Shown piece after piece: positions 25,816-34,708 of a stretch of DNA of 64,000 nt (the stretch's first letter is position 1; each line of letters opens with the position of its first letter). The notes under the pieces were generated by a model, which was not told where the DNA came from, did not search any database, and worked only from the letters and a program-made list of their open reading frames with translations. A program made the position numbers and the translations under genes. The DNA lies in the NCBI GenBank assembly GCA_016699325.1, contig CP064971.1, positions 682,001 through 746,000 of the forward strand, in the 5' to 3' direction. The stretch is from Methanolinea sp. GTDB taxonomy: Archaea > Halobacteriota > Methanomicrobia > Methanomicrobiales > Methanospirillaceae.

Positions 25816-26430
25816 TTAATTTACCTGTTCTGTGAAGACGATTGAGCCCGATATCCGCGTAATCCGTATTTTCACCTTCTGGCCGGGCTTGCTCCGGGGA
25901 ACGTACATGATATAGCGCCCCATCCTGACAACCCCGTCCCCGCGCTTGCTGACCGACTGGATCTCGACATCCAGTTCCTGCCCTTCCTGCAGCTCGCTTC
26001 CTGCCGGTTCCGTTCGCGCCCTCCGTTTCCGGACCGGCCGGTGACCGCCGCAGGCGTCACAGCGGAGGAGGAGGATGCGGTCATCTTTGACCAGCCGCGT
26101 GTCTGGTTTCCCGCATTCCGAGCAGATGACGTAGTCGTCAACGTAACTCCTGATGAGCCCGTTGATGAGTGATTGTTCAAACTTCCCGTTGAAAATTGCA
26201 CGGTTGCCATCGATCTTGCCGGCCGTTCCGAGTTCTCCCAGGAGAAATTTCATCAGGTGATCCTGATCTCTCCTCACGATATCAGCAATCTCTGCAAAAT
26301 TTTCAAGAACTGTTGTCTTCCCCTCGATGTAGACCTTTGCTTCCGGGACCGTGAACCGTTCTGTCGACTCGCTTTGAACGGTAACATTCGCGTAGGCTTT
26401 CTTCAGCAGTGCCTCATACGGATCAACCAT
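25816..26430 (-). CDS. eif2b: Translation initiation factor aIF2, beta subunit, with TRAM domain
   Basis: aIF2-beta is part of the trimer that delivers Met-tRNAi to the ribosome. DPYEALLKKAYANVT opens the protein; residues 60-100 form the alpha/beta core (FLLGELGTAGKIDGNRAIFN), and a C4 zinc ribbon follows (CSECGKPDTRLV and LRCDACGGH). After it a TRAM domain (LQEGQELDVEIQSVSKRGDG) extends the protein to 204 residues, a variant of euryarchaeal methanogens. ATG 26430 is preferred over 26439 because GGGGAG lies 10 bp before it. Confidence 0.93.
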   Translation of the reverse strand: MVDPYEALLKKAYANVTVQSESTERFTVPEAKVYIEGKTTVLENFAEIADIVRRDQDHLMKFLLGELGTAGKIDGNRAIFNGKFEQSLINGLIRSYVDDYVICSECGKPDTRLVKDDRILLLRCDACGGHRPVRKRRARTEPAGSELQEGQELDVEIQSVSKRGDGVVRMGRYIMYVPRSKPGQKVKIRITRISGSIVFTEQVN

Positions 26431-26509
26431 ACACATCATTCTCCCCGTCAGGGTAAATAATGAACTCCGCGATGGAAATTTAAGGTATCATGAGAGAGAT
26501 TTCTCACGC

Positions 26510-28582
26510 ATGTTATCGGCCGACGATTTAAACCAGATCCGGCAGAAGCTCCGGCGGGAACCAACCGATGTGGAGATAGCCGCATTCGAGAATCTATGGA
26601 GTGAGCACTGCAGTTACCGGTCAACCAGGCGCCTGTTAAAGACTCTGCCCACTACCGGAAAAAACGTCCTTCTCGGACCTGGCGACGATGCGGCCATTGT
26701 CCGGTTCACGGACCATCATGCGCTTGCGGTGGGCATGGAGAGCCACAACCACCCGAGTTATATTGACCCATACAACGGTGCGGCGACCGGTGTGGGCGGG
26801 ATCGTCCGGGATGTCCTCTCCATGGGTGCGCGACCGATAGCGCTCATGGATCCGCTCTACTTCGGTCCGCTCGACAAGGAAAAGAACCGGTACCTCCTAG
26901 AAAATGTCGTTGCAGGGATAGGGGGGTATGGTAACTGTATTGGAGTCCCGGTGGTGAGGGGAGACCTTGCCTTCGACAGCAGCTATGATGGAAACCCCCT
27001 GGTCAACGTGGTATGCATCGGGATCGTCGATCCTTCCCGGTTCATCACTGGCAGGGCGAAGCAGCCGGGAAACCACCTGTTGTTGATAGGAGCTACCACC
27101 GGGCGGGACGGGCTTGGAGGTGCTTCGTTCGCCTCCCGCGATCTTGCCGAGGACTCCGGGGCGCAGGAGCGGTCGAACGTTCAGATCGGCGACCCTTTTA
27201 CCGAGCAGCTCCTGATCGAAGCCATCCTCGAGATGGCCGGTACTGGAAAAGTCTGTTCCTGCCGCGATCTCGGGGCGGCTGGGCTGGCCGGTGCGTCGAG
27301 TGAGATGTGCAGCACCTTTGGCGGACTCATCCACGCTGACCGGGTCCATCTGCGAGAGCCGAACATGCGGCCGGTCGAGATCATGCTTGCGGAGAGCCAG
27401 GAGCGGATGATGATCGAAGTCGCCCCTGGCGACGTCCCCCTGATGGGAGAGATCGCAGAGAAGTACGACCTCATGTGGAGCGATGTCGGAGAAGTAATTG
27501 CCGAACCCCGGTATATCGTCAGGTTCCATGGCCGCACGGTATGCGACCTCCCCATCGACTTCCTCTGTGGCGATGCCCCGGAATGCACCTGGCCCCAGTG
27601 CCCGTACGATGCCGTCCGACCATTTGTTCCGCCCAAAGCCCCCCTCAGGGACCTCTTCCTCTCGGTCCTCTCCCATCCCGAAGTGGCGTCCCGGGCATGG
27701 GTGAGCGGGCAGTATGACCATGATGTGCAGTTGCGGACCGTGGCGGTGGCAGGGGATGCTGCTTTGCTCCGGCTCGATGATGAGGGGCTTGCTCTCTCCT
27801 GTGGGTGCAACCCCCGCCACATTTTCCTTTCCCCCAGTGACGGGACCGCGAATGCGGTGTATGAGAATGCCGCGAACCTCGCCTGCGTTGGAGCAGAACC
27901 GCTCTGCATCGTTAACTGCCTCAACTTCGCAAGCCCGGTTCACCCGGAGATATCCTGGCAGATCGCCGAGTGTGTCCGGGGGATGGGCGACATGGCACGG
28001 GCGATGGGGATCCCCATCGTGGGCGGCAATGTCTCCCTCTATAACGAGAGCGATGAGTTGGGGACCCAGATCAAACCCACACCCTCAATCGGGATGGTCG
28101 GCCGCGCACGGCCCCGGCCCCGGACGGTGCCGCATGAGGGGATGTTGCTTGCCCTGGCCGGAACCGCTGGTGAGCACTTTGGAGGATCGGTCCTCGATGT
28201 CCTCACCGGCTGCTGTGGGTCTCCGCCGCCCCGGGCAGACCCGGGCCTTGCCGTGCAGATCAGGGCACTCGTCAATGCCCGTTCCGACCTTGCGGTAACA
28301 GACCTTTCGCAGGGTGGCCTTGCGGCCGCACTGGCCACGTTCTGCCCCGGTGCCCGGGTAGAGATTGGAGGCTTGCCGCTCCAGGAGCTCTTTTCCGAGA
28401 CCTACGGGAGATTCCTCATCGCATACCATGACGAAAAGGATCTCTTGGGCATCCCTTTCCGGAAGATCGGCGAGGTCACTCCGGGGGGCTTCGACATCAG
28501 CGGTGCAGGGTGCCGCATCATGATCGACCGGGATGAAATTGAGCTCGCATGCTCATCGCTGACCCGGATCATGCGGGGCTGA
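26510..28582 (+). CDS. purL: Phosphoribosylformylglycinamidine synthase subunit PurL
   Basis: PurL performs the ATP-dependent fourth step of purine synthesis, making FGAM with ammonia from PurQ. At 690 residues it is the small PurL that needs PurS and PurQ, which are not in this window. NLWSEHCSYRSTRRLL is the N-terminal signature; FTDHHALAVGMESHNHPSYI and GVGGIVRDVLSMGARPIAL contain Mg/ATP residues; the second AIRS-like half starts at GTANAVYENAANLACVGAEP. A TATA-like AAATTTAAGGTATC lies about 30 bp upstream of the ATG, indicating a leaderless or near-leaderless transcript. Confidence 0.96.
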   Translation: MLSADDLNQIRQKLRREPTDVEIAAFENLWSEHCSYRSTRRLLKTLPTTGKNVLLGPGDDAAIVRFTDHHALAVGMESHNHPSYIDPYNGAATGVGGIVRDVLSMGARPIALMDPLYFGPLDKEKNRYLLENVVAGIGGYGNCIGVPVVRGDLAFDSSYDGNPLVNVVCIGIVDPSRFITGRAKQPGNHLLLIGATTGRDGLGGASFASRDLAEDSGAQERSNVQIGDPFTEQLLIEAILEMAGTGKVCSCRDLGAAGLAGASSEMCSTFGGLIHADRVHLREPNMRPVEIMLAESQERMMIEVAPGDVPLMGEIAEKYDLMWSDVGEVIAEPRYIVRFHGRTVCDLPIDFLCGDAPECTWPQCPYDAVRPFVPPKAPLRDLFLSVLSHPEVASRAWVSGQYDHDVQLRTVAVAGDAALLRLDDEGLALSCGCNPRHIFLSPSDGTANAVYENAANLACVGAEPLCIVNCLNFASPVHPEISWQIAECVRGMGDMARAMGIPIVGGNVSLYNESDELGTQIKPTPSIGMVGRARPRPRTVPHEGMLLALAGTAGEHFGGSVLDVLTGCCGSPPPRADPGLAVQIRALVNARSDLAVTDLSQGGLAAALATFCPGARVEIGGLPLQELFSETYGRFLIAYHDEKDLLGIPFRKIGEVTPGGFDISGAGCRIMIDRDEIELACSSLTRIMRG

Positions 28583-28884
28583 AGCTCCCCCCGGGCCCTG
28601 GCACGCCGCGGAACATGAGGGGTATATGAAGGCCGTTTGAAAAAACCGTTCCCCGCAGGACTCCCCCCCATGTCCTGACCACAATACCGGGTTTCATTGT
28701 ACCATAAGAAAACCACCATGGACCCCTGGTTAAGGCAGGTGCATACAGGATGAAACACGCATATGGGACGGTCGGGTAACCATGCCCCGGGGGGTAAAAA
28801 CCGCGGATGCGGTTTACATACCGGCCACGGTGACCGCCGTGCGGTCGGGCGTAAGGCATGAAAATGGCAGAGCCATTTCCATTT
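28583..28884. other. Intergenic region, no gene seen
   Basis: This 302-bp gap lies between purL and the ilvC terminator. Short hairpins are visible, for example CACGG-TGACCG-CCGTG near 28826-28841 and AAATGGC-AGA-GCCATTT at 28862-28878, but no open frame, tRNA or convincing promoter is seen. Confidence 0.5.
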
Positions 28885-28916
28885 AAAAAAGTCGTTTTAC
28901 CCGGGATCCAGCCCGG
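28885..28916 (-). terminator. Hairpin plus T-run terminator of ilvC
   Basis: On the minus strand, directly after the ilvC stop, CCGGG-CTGGAT-CCCGG forms a GC-rich hairpin, followed after 10 bases by six T (28890-28885). This resembles an intrinsic terminator. Confidence 0.55.
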
Positions 28917-29909
28917 TTATTTTTTCTGGAACTGGGGCATAAGGTCCCGGACTTCCCTGCCGACATTCTCGATGAGGTGCTCTTCATCCGCACGGGTCAG
29001 CGCGGTGAATACCGGCCGGTTCACCAGGTTCTCGAGCATCCATTCCCGCGCAAACTCGCCGCTCTGGATCTCCCCGAGGATCTCCTGCATGGCGAGGTAA
29101 ACCTCAGGGCCAATGACCCGGGGGCCGCGGGTGAGGTCTCCGTACTGGGCGGTGTTGGAGACCGCGCTCCGCATTTTTGTGAATCCGCCTTCGTATATGA
29201 GATCAACGATCAACTTGGTCTCGTGGAGCACTTCGAGGTATGCCATCTCCGGTGCATACCCGGCCTCTACCAGGATCTCAAAACCGGCTTTGATCAGGGA
29301 GGTTATCCCTCCACAGAGGACCGCCTGCTCCCCGAACAGGTCGGTCTCGGTCTCTTCCCGGAAGCTTGTCTCGAGGACCACCGCCCTCGTCGCTCCGATC
29401 CCCTTTGCGTACCCGAGGGCCAGGGCATGGGCATTCCCGGAATAATTCTGGTGAACGGCGATGAGGGCCGGGACTCCTCTGCCTTCCTCGTACATGCGGC
29501 GCACGAGCGCTCCGGGGCCCTTCGGGGCAACCATGACCACATCGATATCGGGTGGAGGGACGATCTGGCCAAAGTGGATGTTGAACCCGTGGGAGAACAT
29601 GAGGCACTTGTTCTCGGTCATATGGGGCCGGATCTCGGTCCGGTAGACGCCGGCCTGGGTCTCATCCGGGAGGAGGATCTGAACCACCTGAGCCATCTTG
29701 ACCGCTTCTGCAACCGGGTAGACCTTGAATCCGTCGGCACTGGCAGCAGACCAGCTCTTCCCGGGCCGGACACCGATGACCACGTCAAGCCCGCTCTCCT
29801 TCAGGTTGAGGGCCTGTCCCCGTCCCTGCGAGCCGTACCCGATCACCGCTATCCTCTTACCATCGAAAACAGAGAGATCGGCGTCTGATTCGTAGTATTT
29901 TTTTATCAT
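28917..29909 (-). CDS. ilvC: Ketol-acid reductoisomerase
   Basis: IlvC converts acetolactate or acetohydroxybutyrate to dihydroxy acids in valine, leucine and isoleucine synthesis. The NADPH-binding motif is IAVIGYGSQGRGQALNLKES near residue 20; VVMVAPKGPGALVRRMYEEG and the C-terminal knotted domain (LFGEQAVLCGGITSLIKAGF, EMAYLEVLHETKLIVDLIYE) contain the Mg ligands. Length 330 is that of the class I enzyme. Neither ilvBN nor ilvD is near; it stands alone between purL and mptA. Confidence 0.96.
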   Translation of the reverse strand: MIKKYYESDADLSVFDGKRIAVIGYGSQGRGQALNLKESGLDVVIGVRPGKSWSAASADGFKVYPVAEAVKMAQVVQILLPDETQAGVYRTEIRPHMTENKCLMFSHGFNIHFGQIVPPPDIDVVMVAPKGPGALVRRMYEEGRGVPALIAVHQNYSGNAHALALGYAKGIGATRAVVLETSFREETETDLFGEQAVLCGGITSLIKAGFEILVEAGYAPEMAYLEVLHETKLIVDLIYEGGFTKMRSAVSNTAQYGDLTRGPRVIGPEVYLAMQEILGEIQSGEFAREWMLENLVNRPVFTALTRADEEHLIENVGREVRDLMPQFQKK

Positions 29910-30040
29910 GTCGCTTCCATCAGCTATAGCTAACAGAGCACTTAAATATTTTATAGAAAAAATTCATGACACACCCGGTATAAACCGCACGGGAGCGATG
30001 CAATATTTCCCCTCAGATAAACAGGAAGACTGGACGCGAA

Positions 30041-31003
30041 CTGCCCGATATACAGTCAACAACCCCCGCTGTACGGATCAACCTCACCCGCGTAGGTGTC
30101 AAGAACGTCAAGAAACTGGTTGAGGTGTCCCGACCCGAGAAGAGGCCGGTCATTTTCATCTCTAACTTTGATGTCTATGTTGACCTTCCCGGCTCCCTCA
30201 AGGGAGCAAACCTTTCCCGGAACTTTGAGGTCATCGATGAGGTGTTGCAGCAGGCCATAGATGGCGATGTAAAAGAGATTGAGAACCTCTGCAGCGTCGT
30301 GGCACGCAAACTCCTTGACCGGCACGAGTATGCCGATCGGACCGAAGTGGTGATGGACAGCCAGTTCATGGTAAAGCGGGAGACGCCGGTATCCCTGACC
30401 AGCTGCCATGAGGTCGTCAAGGTCCACGCCAGCGCGGTGGCGCGCCGGACGTTCCGCGAACCCATCGTGAGAAAGAGCATAGGTGCGGAAGTCATCGGCA
30501 TGACCGCCTGCCCGTGTGCCCAGGATATCATGAAGGAACGGGCAGTCTACGTCCTGCAGAACCTCGGGGTCGAGAACGACAAAATCACCGCGTTCCTGAA
30601 GGATGTGCCGATGGCAACCCACAACCAGCGGGGCAGGGGGTTCCTTTCCATAGAAATCGACGACGACCAGCATGTCAAGCTGGAAAAGATCATCCGTATC
30701 CTCAAGGAGTCCATGAGCGCGAGCATCTACGAACTGCTCAAGCGCGGTGATGAGAGCTACGTGGTGTTGTCCGCCCATAAGAACCCCCGGTTTGTTGAAG
30801 ACTGCGTCAGGGAGATTGCCAAGAAAGTAATCACCGAGTTCAAGGAACTCCCGGGCGATTCCCTCATCACCATCAAGCAGACCAACGAAGAGAGTATCCA
30901 CCAGCACGATGCCTATGCAGAGCGGCAGGCAACGATGGCAGAACTCTTCGTCGAACTCAGGAGCGAGCAGGACGAATTGAACTTAACAGCAGTCGAAGGT
31001 TAA
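30041..31003 (+). CDS. mptA: GTP cyclohydrolase MptA (FolE2-like), start codon unresolved
   Basis: MptA is the Fe(II)-dependent GTP cyclohydrolase that starts tetrahydromethanopterin synthesis. The conserved N-terminus (LPDIQSTTPAVRINLTRVGV) is encoded from 30041, but in that frame no ATG, GTG or TTG exists between the upstream stop at 29981 and GTG 30125, which would cut off the conserved segment. I therefore start at CTG 30041 provisionally. Metal-site motifs are CHEVVKVHASAVARR and GMTACPCAQDIM; ATHNQRGRGFLSIEI and the C-terminal SIHQHDAYAERQATM also match the family. It is the last gene before IS copy 1. Confidence 0.85.
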   Translation: MPDIQSTTPAVRINLTRVGVKNVKKLVEVSRPEKRPVIFISNFDVYVDLPGSLKGANLSRNFEVIDEVLQQAIDGDVKEIENLCSVVARKLLDRHEYADRTEVVMDSQFMVKRETPVSLTSCHEVVKVHASAVARRTFREPIVRKSIGAEVIGMTACPCAQDIMKERAVYVLQNLGVENDKITAFLKDVPMATHNQRGRGFLSIEIDDDQHVKLEKIIRILKESMSASIYELLKRGDESYVVLSAHKNPRFVEDCVREIAKKVITEFKELPGDSLITIKQTNEESIHQHDAYAERQATMAELFVELRSEQDELNLTAVEG

Positions 31004-31009
31004 CCGCTC

Positions 31010-31017
31010 TTTTTTTT
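31010..31017 (+). terminator. T-run terminator after mptA
   Basis: A run of eight T follows the mptA stop by about 6 bp. A second terminator-like element, GGGG-ATAATT-CCCC followed by TTTT, lies near 31059-31076. Confidence 0.45.
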
Positions 31018-31141
31018 CAGGACCTATTCATTCTCCCCGCATTTTGCACGAATGGTAGGGGATAATTCCCCTTTTCCCACCCTTTTTGCCATATAATAAT
31101 ATTTATTCCGGCATTTGGCGTCAAATTGGGCCGGATTACTA

Positions 31142-32651
31142 CCTAACTTCGCCACTTTTCAGTACTTCCATCAAATTTAAACGACTTAACCCAATTCGCC
31201 AGAAGCAATTTACCAGTGATTTGGCGCCTCCAGGCTACCATATCTCTTGATAAAATCTCCAAGAATTGGGCGTATTTCTGGGGAGAAGTTGGAAATGATC
31301 TTGACAGGATACCCAAAAGAAGGGTATATGATCGTAAGTGTCAAATTCGTGAGATAATTTTTGAGGACTTTCAGATTTTTCACGACGGGATCTTTACAGA
31401 AAAGTTGTGTCAAACTCACCAGGACTTTGGTGAGGAAAACGATCAACACGCACCCGATCACCGCGTGTTTGGACCAGTGCCGGATCGGCCGGGCTCGGCT
31501 CCTTCTTTGAGGTCCCGGATGAACTTCTCTGCACGGTCACGATTCTTGTAGGCATTCAGGATGTTTTCGGGATCATCATCGATGGTTGATTCAAGCACGA
31601 AGAAACCTTCAAGACCGGTTACATAGGGGTTGGGGATATCGCCAATGATCTTCTGGAGATGACCACGGGCGATGATCCAACCCTCAGGAGCGATATACTG
31701 GCCGAGATCTTTTCCGCGTTCAACCTTCTTTGTGAGAACCTTCCCCTTCTCCAGGTCTTTCTCAAGTTTCCTTGCTTTCTTCGTCAACTGGTCACAGGCC
31801 AGGTCGTCACAGAAAAATATGTACCGGACTTCTTCGCCATCCCGATATTTGACACATGAATAGACCCGGTTGCCAGAAACGAATGAAACCTGGCTTTCTT
31901 TCCTGGCATGGTAGATCGTTATCTCGTTCCGGTATGGTCCTTTCTTCTTTGCTTTCAGGGTCAAATAATGGAACTTCAGATCGCGGATCCTTCGTTTGTT
32001 ATCCTGGGTATTCCCTCCACAGTCAAACACCAGAAGACTGCCTTCAGGAAGAACGCTCGAGCATAACCGGATCAGCATCTGCATATGCTTTTTATCCTGA
32101 ACATTTCCTTTCTGGATGGTCAGCATCGTCGGTATGTTATTGAGGCCGACACTGATCCCAAATGCGATCTGGAGTTTCCCTGGCTGATTGTCCCGGGAAT
32201 ACCCTAACTCCCCAGCGGACATTTTGTCCCCTCAAAGTAACTCGAACTGAAGTCCACGAACTGGGTTGGATCCACGAGGCTCTGCTGGGAGATCCAGCGT
32301 TGAAACTGGTCAAGAACAATCGACTTTCTTTCTCCCAGTCGTTCCAGAGTCCGATACAAACTCCGGTCTGAAATTGTATCTTCAAACCCCAGTGTCTTGA
32401 GAAGTTCGTCGGGGGTAAAGTCCAGAATCTTATTGATCGATACCGATTGATTGAGTTTGTTGCTGATGAGAGTTTACGGATGGTATGAATGACTTGCTTC
32501 GACCACCAACTCCGCCAAGAACTGATGCGAAAAAGTTGGTCTCCGAATCAATTTTATCGATTAATGCTATATTACCTAATGAGAAGGCTGTGTTTTTTTG
32601 CATGAAATTATATAAACACTACCTTCTCATCCTTCTTCTGGCGAAGTCAGG
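31142..32651 (-). mobile_element. Insertion sequence copy 1, DDE type, 1510 bp
   Basis: The ends are imperfect inverted repeats: CCTAACTTCGCC on the left and, on the opposite strand, CCTGACTTCGCC on the right (11 of 12 match). TTACTA (or TTACTAC, since one C is ambiguous) flanks both ends as a target-site duplication. The transposase lies on the minus strand in pieces. Size, DDE layout and ends are like IS4/IS1634-type elements, but I cannot confirm the family. The same element recurs at 38927-40436 with only about three visible differences. Confidence 0.93.
31210..32603 (-). pseudogene. Transposase of IS copy 1, frameshifted
   Basis: The protein can be followed through three reading frames. 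It begins at ATG 32603 (MQKNTAFSLGNIALIDKIDS), shifts near 32475 into a segment with SINKILDFTPDELLKTLGFE and the first catalytic Asp in QFVDFSSSYFEGTKCPLG, and shifts again at the G run at 32210-32213 into ELGYSRDNQPGKLQIAFGIS. The second Asp is probably in LLVFDCGGNTQDNKRRI and the Glu in KNRDRAEKFIRDLKE. A third shift near 31485-31500 leads to the C-terminal part (RPIRHWSKHAVIGCVLIVF) ending at 31210. All shifts fall at short homopolymers. Confidence 0.8.
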
Positions 32652-32665
32652 TTACTACGCAGTCC

Positions 32666-32790
32666 ATATATAGTATGTGGTAAAAAGTAGGATGAACGTA
32701 CTCTGTACGGTCAATCATCTTTCGAGATGAGTTGTGTGGATTAACACCGGTACCGTCAAATGAACAACTCAATAAAATGAGGCGATAATA
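32666..32790 (+). promoter_or_regulatory. frhA promoter and structured 5' leader
   Basis: A TATA box ATATATAG lies at 32666-32673, 14 bp after the IS end, predicting a transcript start near 32694 and a leader of about 95 nt. The leader contains the hairpin TCATCT-TTCG-AGATGA (32715-32730), a second hairpin GTGT-GGATTA-ACAC (32734-32747), and an outer pairing ACGGT (32707-32711) with ACCGT (32752-32756). An alternative pairing GAGTTGT (32729-32735) with ACAACTC (32764-32770) would disrupt both small hairpins. A Shine-Dalgarno-like GAGGCGAT (32779-32786) precedes the TTG start. Confidence 0.6.
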
Positions 32791-34158
32791 TTGTCGAAAG
32801 TTGTAGAGATTTCCCCAACCACGAGACATGAAGGACACTCCAAGCTCGTATTAAAGGTCGATGATGCGGGCATCATCGAACGGGGTGACTGGCTTTCCAT
32901 CACTCCGGTCAGGGGTGTGGAGAAGCTCGCCATCAACAAGACGATGGACCAGGTGCCAAAGATCGCATCCCGCGTCTGTGGTATCTGCCCCATCGCCCAT
33001 ACCCTTGCAGGGATCGAGAGCATGGAGGGCTCCATCCGCTGTGAGATCCCCCGCGATGCTAAGCTCCTCCGCATTGTGCTGCAGTGTGCAAACCGTCTGC
33101 ACAGTCATGCCCTGCACAACATCCTGACCCTCCCTGACATGTACATACCGGGAACCGACAAGAAGATCAACCCGTTCTCCGCTGAAGAGCCGGTCAGGAG
33201 CCATGCAAAGCGGATAGTCAGGCTGCGCGAGATCGGCCAGACCATCGGCGAGATCGCGGGAGGGGAAGCAGTCCATCCCAGCAACCCCCGTGTCGGCGGA
33301 TTGTACAAGGCATGCACCCCCCGTGCTGTCCAGAAGATGTACGACCTTGCAAAGGAAGGCCTGCCACTGGCCATTGAACAGATGGAGTTCATGATTGCTG
33401 TCCTCCGCAACTTCCAGAGGCGTGACTGGACCGATGTCGGTGGAAAACAGATCCCGATCCCGAAAGACCTCGGGTACCACAACCAGGGATACATGGCTGC
33501 CCACCCGATGTATGGCAGTACCAACCTCGATGAAAATCCGGGCTGGGACCCCCAGCGCTGGACCGATGTCCGGCCCTGGGACTGGTACATGGGCGAGGTT
33601 GAAGTAAGCCTGGCAGACCCAAGCTACCCGATTGGTGGGACATCCCCCGTGGGAACCAAGGCCAACCCCCAGATGGAGGCATGTACCGGTGTCCCGCTGT
33701 ATGACGGGGCACCCGTGGAGGTAGGACCCCGGGCACGCATGGTCCAGTTCAAGAACTACGACGAGAAAGGGACTATCGGCCAGCAGATTGCCCGATCGAT
33801 GGAACTCCCCGATTGTCTTTACACCATCATCAACGCCCTCGATGAATACAACCCATCCGGGAAAGTACTGGCAGACTACATCCCCCAGGGTGACGGTTCA
33901 CTGGGCTGGGCGGCAAATGAGGCCCCCCGTGGCTGTGACGTCCACCTGGCGAAGGTCAAGGACGGACGTGTGCTCTGGTACGAGATGCTGGTGCCGACCA
34001 CCTGGAACTTCCCGACCTGCAGCCGCGCGCTCACTGGCGCCCCCTGGCAGCTTGCGGAAGTCATCGTCCGTGGATACGACCCGTGCGTCTCCTGTGCCAC
34101 CCACATGATCGTGGTCGATGACGACAAGAGGATAGTCGCCCAGAAGCTGATTCAGTGA
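32791..34158 (+). CDS. frhA: F420-reducing hydrogenase, large (NiFe) subunit
   Basis: FrhA carries the Ni-Fe site of the enzyme that couples H2 oxidation to reduction of coenzyme F420. The proximal Cys pair is in RVCGICPIAHTLAG (about residues 62-75) and the C-terminal pair in DPCVSCATHMIVVDDDKRI, from which FrhD removes the tail after the conserved His. The start is TTG 32791, giving SKVVEISPTTRHEGHSK, with GAGGCGAT 5 bp upstream; no ATG fits the family N-terminus. At 455 residues it is slightly longer than some homologues. First gene of frhADGB. Confidence 0.96.
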   Translation: MSKVVEISPTTRHEGHSKLVLKVDDAGIIERGDWLSITPVRGVEKLAINKTMDQVPKIASRVCGICPIAHTLAGIESMEGSIRCEIPRDAKLLRIVLQCANRLHSHALHNILTLPDMYIPGTDKKINPFSAEEPVRSHAKRIVRLREIGQTIGEIAGGEAVHPSNPRVGGLYKACTPRAVQKMYDLAKEGLPLAIEQMEFMIAVLRNFQRRDWTDVGGKQIPIPKDLGYHNQGYMAAHPMYGSTNLDENPGWDPQRWTDVRPWDWYMGEVEVSLADPSYPIGGTSPVGTKANPQMEACTGVPLYDGAPVEVGPRARMVQFKNYDEKGTIGQQIARSMELPDCLYTIINALDEYNPSGKVLADYIPQGDGSLGWAANEAPRGCDVHLAKVKDGRVLWYEMLVPTTWNFPTCSRALTGAPWQLAEVIVRGYDPCVSCATHMIVVDDDKRIVAQKLIQ

Positions 34159-34168
34159 GCGTAACCGG

Positions 34169-34708
34169 ATGGCATTCAGCGAGATCGTAATCACAGGGTG
34201 CGGAAATCCCCTGTTCGCCGATGACGGGTTTGGTCCTGCCGTGGTAGAAGAGCTCTCTTCCCTCAACCTTCCGGATAATGTCAAGGTAGTGGATGCGGGT
34301 CTTGGCGGCCCCCATTTCATCTTCACCCTGCTCAACCCGGAAGTGACGAGACGGCTGATCATCATCGATATCGCCGATTTCGGCGCAAATCCGGGTGAAC
34401 TGGCGACATTCAGGGTCGAAGACCTGCCTCCTGGCAGCTATCGCGACGCCCATTCCTGGGATTTAACCGAACCGCTGCAGCGTATCAAGGATGATATCGA
34501 TATCACGGTTATCGGGTGCCAGCCGAAGCGAGTTACTGCCCCTGAGTATGAAATAGGACTCTCGGAAGAGGTCCAAAAGGCGATACCCACAACGGTACGG
34601 TTCGTACTGGAACTGATTGGGGTGGACTATGGGACTGCTATCACGAATCTTCGGAAAGAAGAGTATCAGCACGGAGCCGACGAAGAAAGATGCGCCGGCG
34701 AAAGCTGA
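34169..34708 (+). CDS. frhD: F420-hydrogenase maturation protease
   Basis: FrhD is the endopeptidase that trims the FrhA C-terminus after nickel insertion. ITGCGNPLFADDGFGPAVVE is the HycI/HybD family signature with the metal-binding Asp, and VVDAGLGGPHFIFTLL follows. The last 26 residues (after ELIGVDYGTAIT) are encoded where the frame overlaps the long form of frhG and look like a read-through tail rather than conserved protein. The gene starts 10 bp after frhA. Confidence 0.92.
   Translation: MAFSEIVITGCGNPLFADDGFGPAVVEELSSLNLPDNVKVVDAGLGGPHFIFTLLNPEVTRRLIIIDIADFGANPGELATFRVEDLPPGSYRDAHSWDLTEPLQRIKDDIDITVIGCQPKRVTAPEYEIGLSEEVQKAIPTTVRFVLELIGVDYGTAITNLRKEEYQHGADEERCAGES

Noticed and set aside
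32205..32216. Programmed -1 frameshift in the IS transposase
   Set aside because: A slip at ACAAAA is conceivable, but adding one G to the nearby G run restores the family sequence through CPLGELGYSRD, and other breaks in the same gene are not at slip sites.
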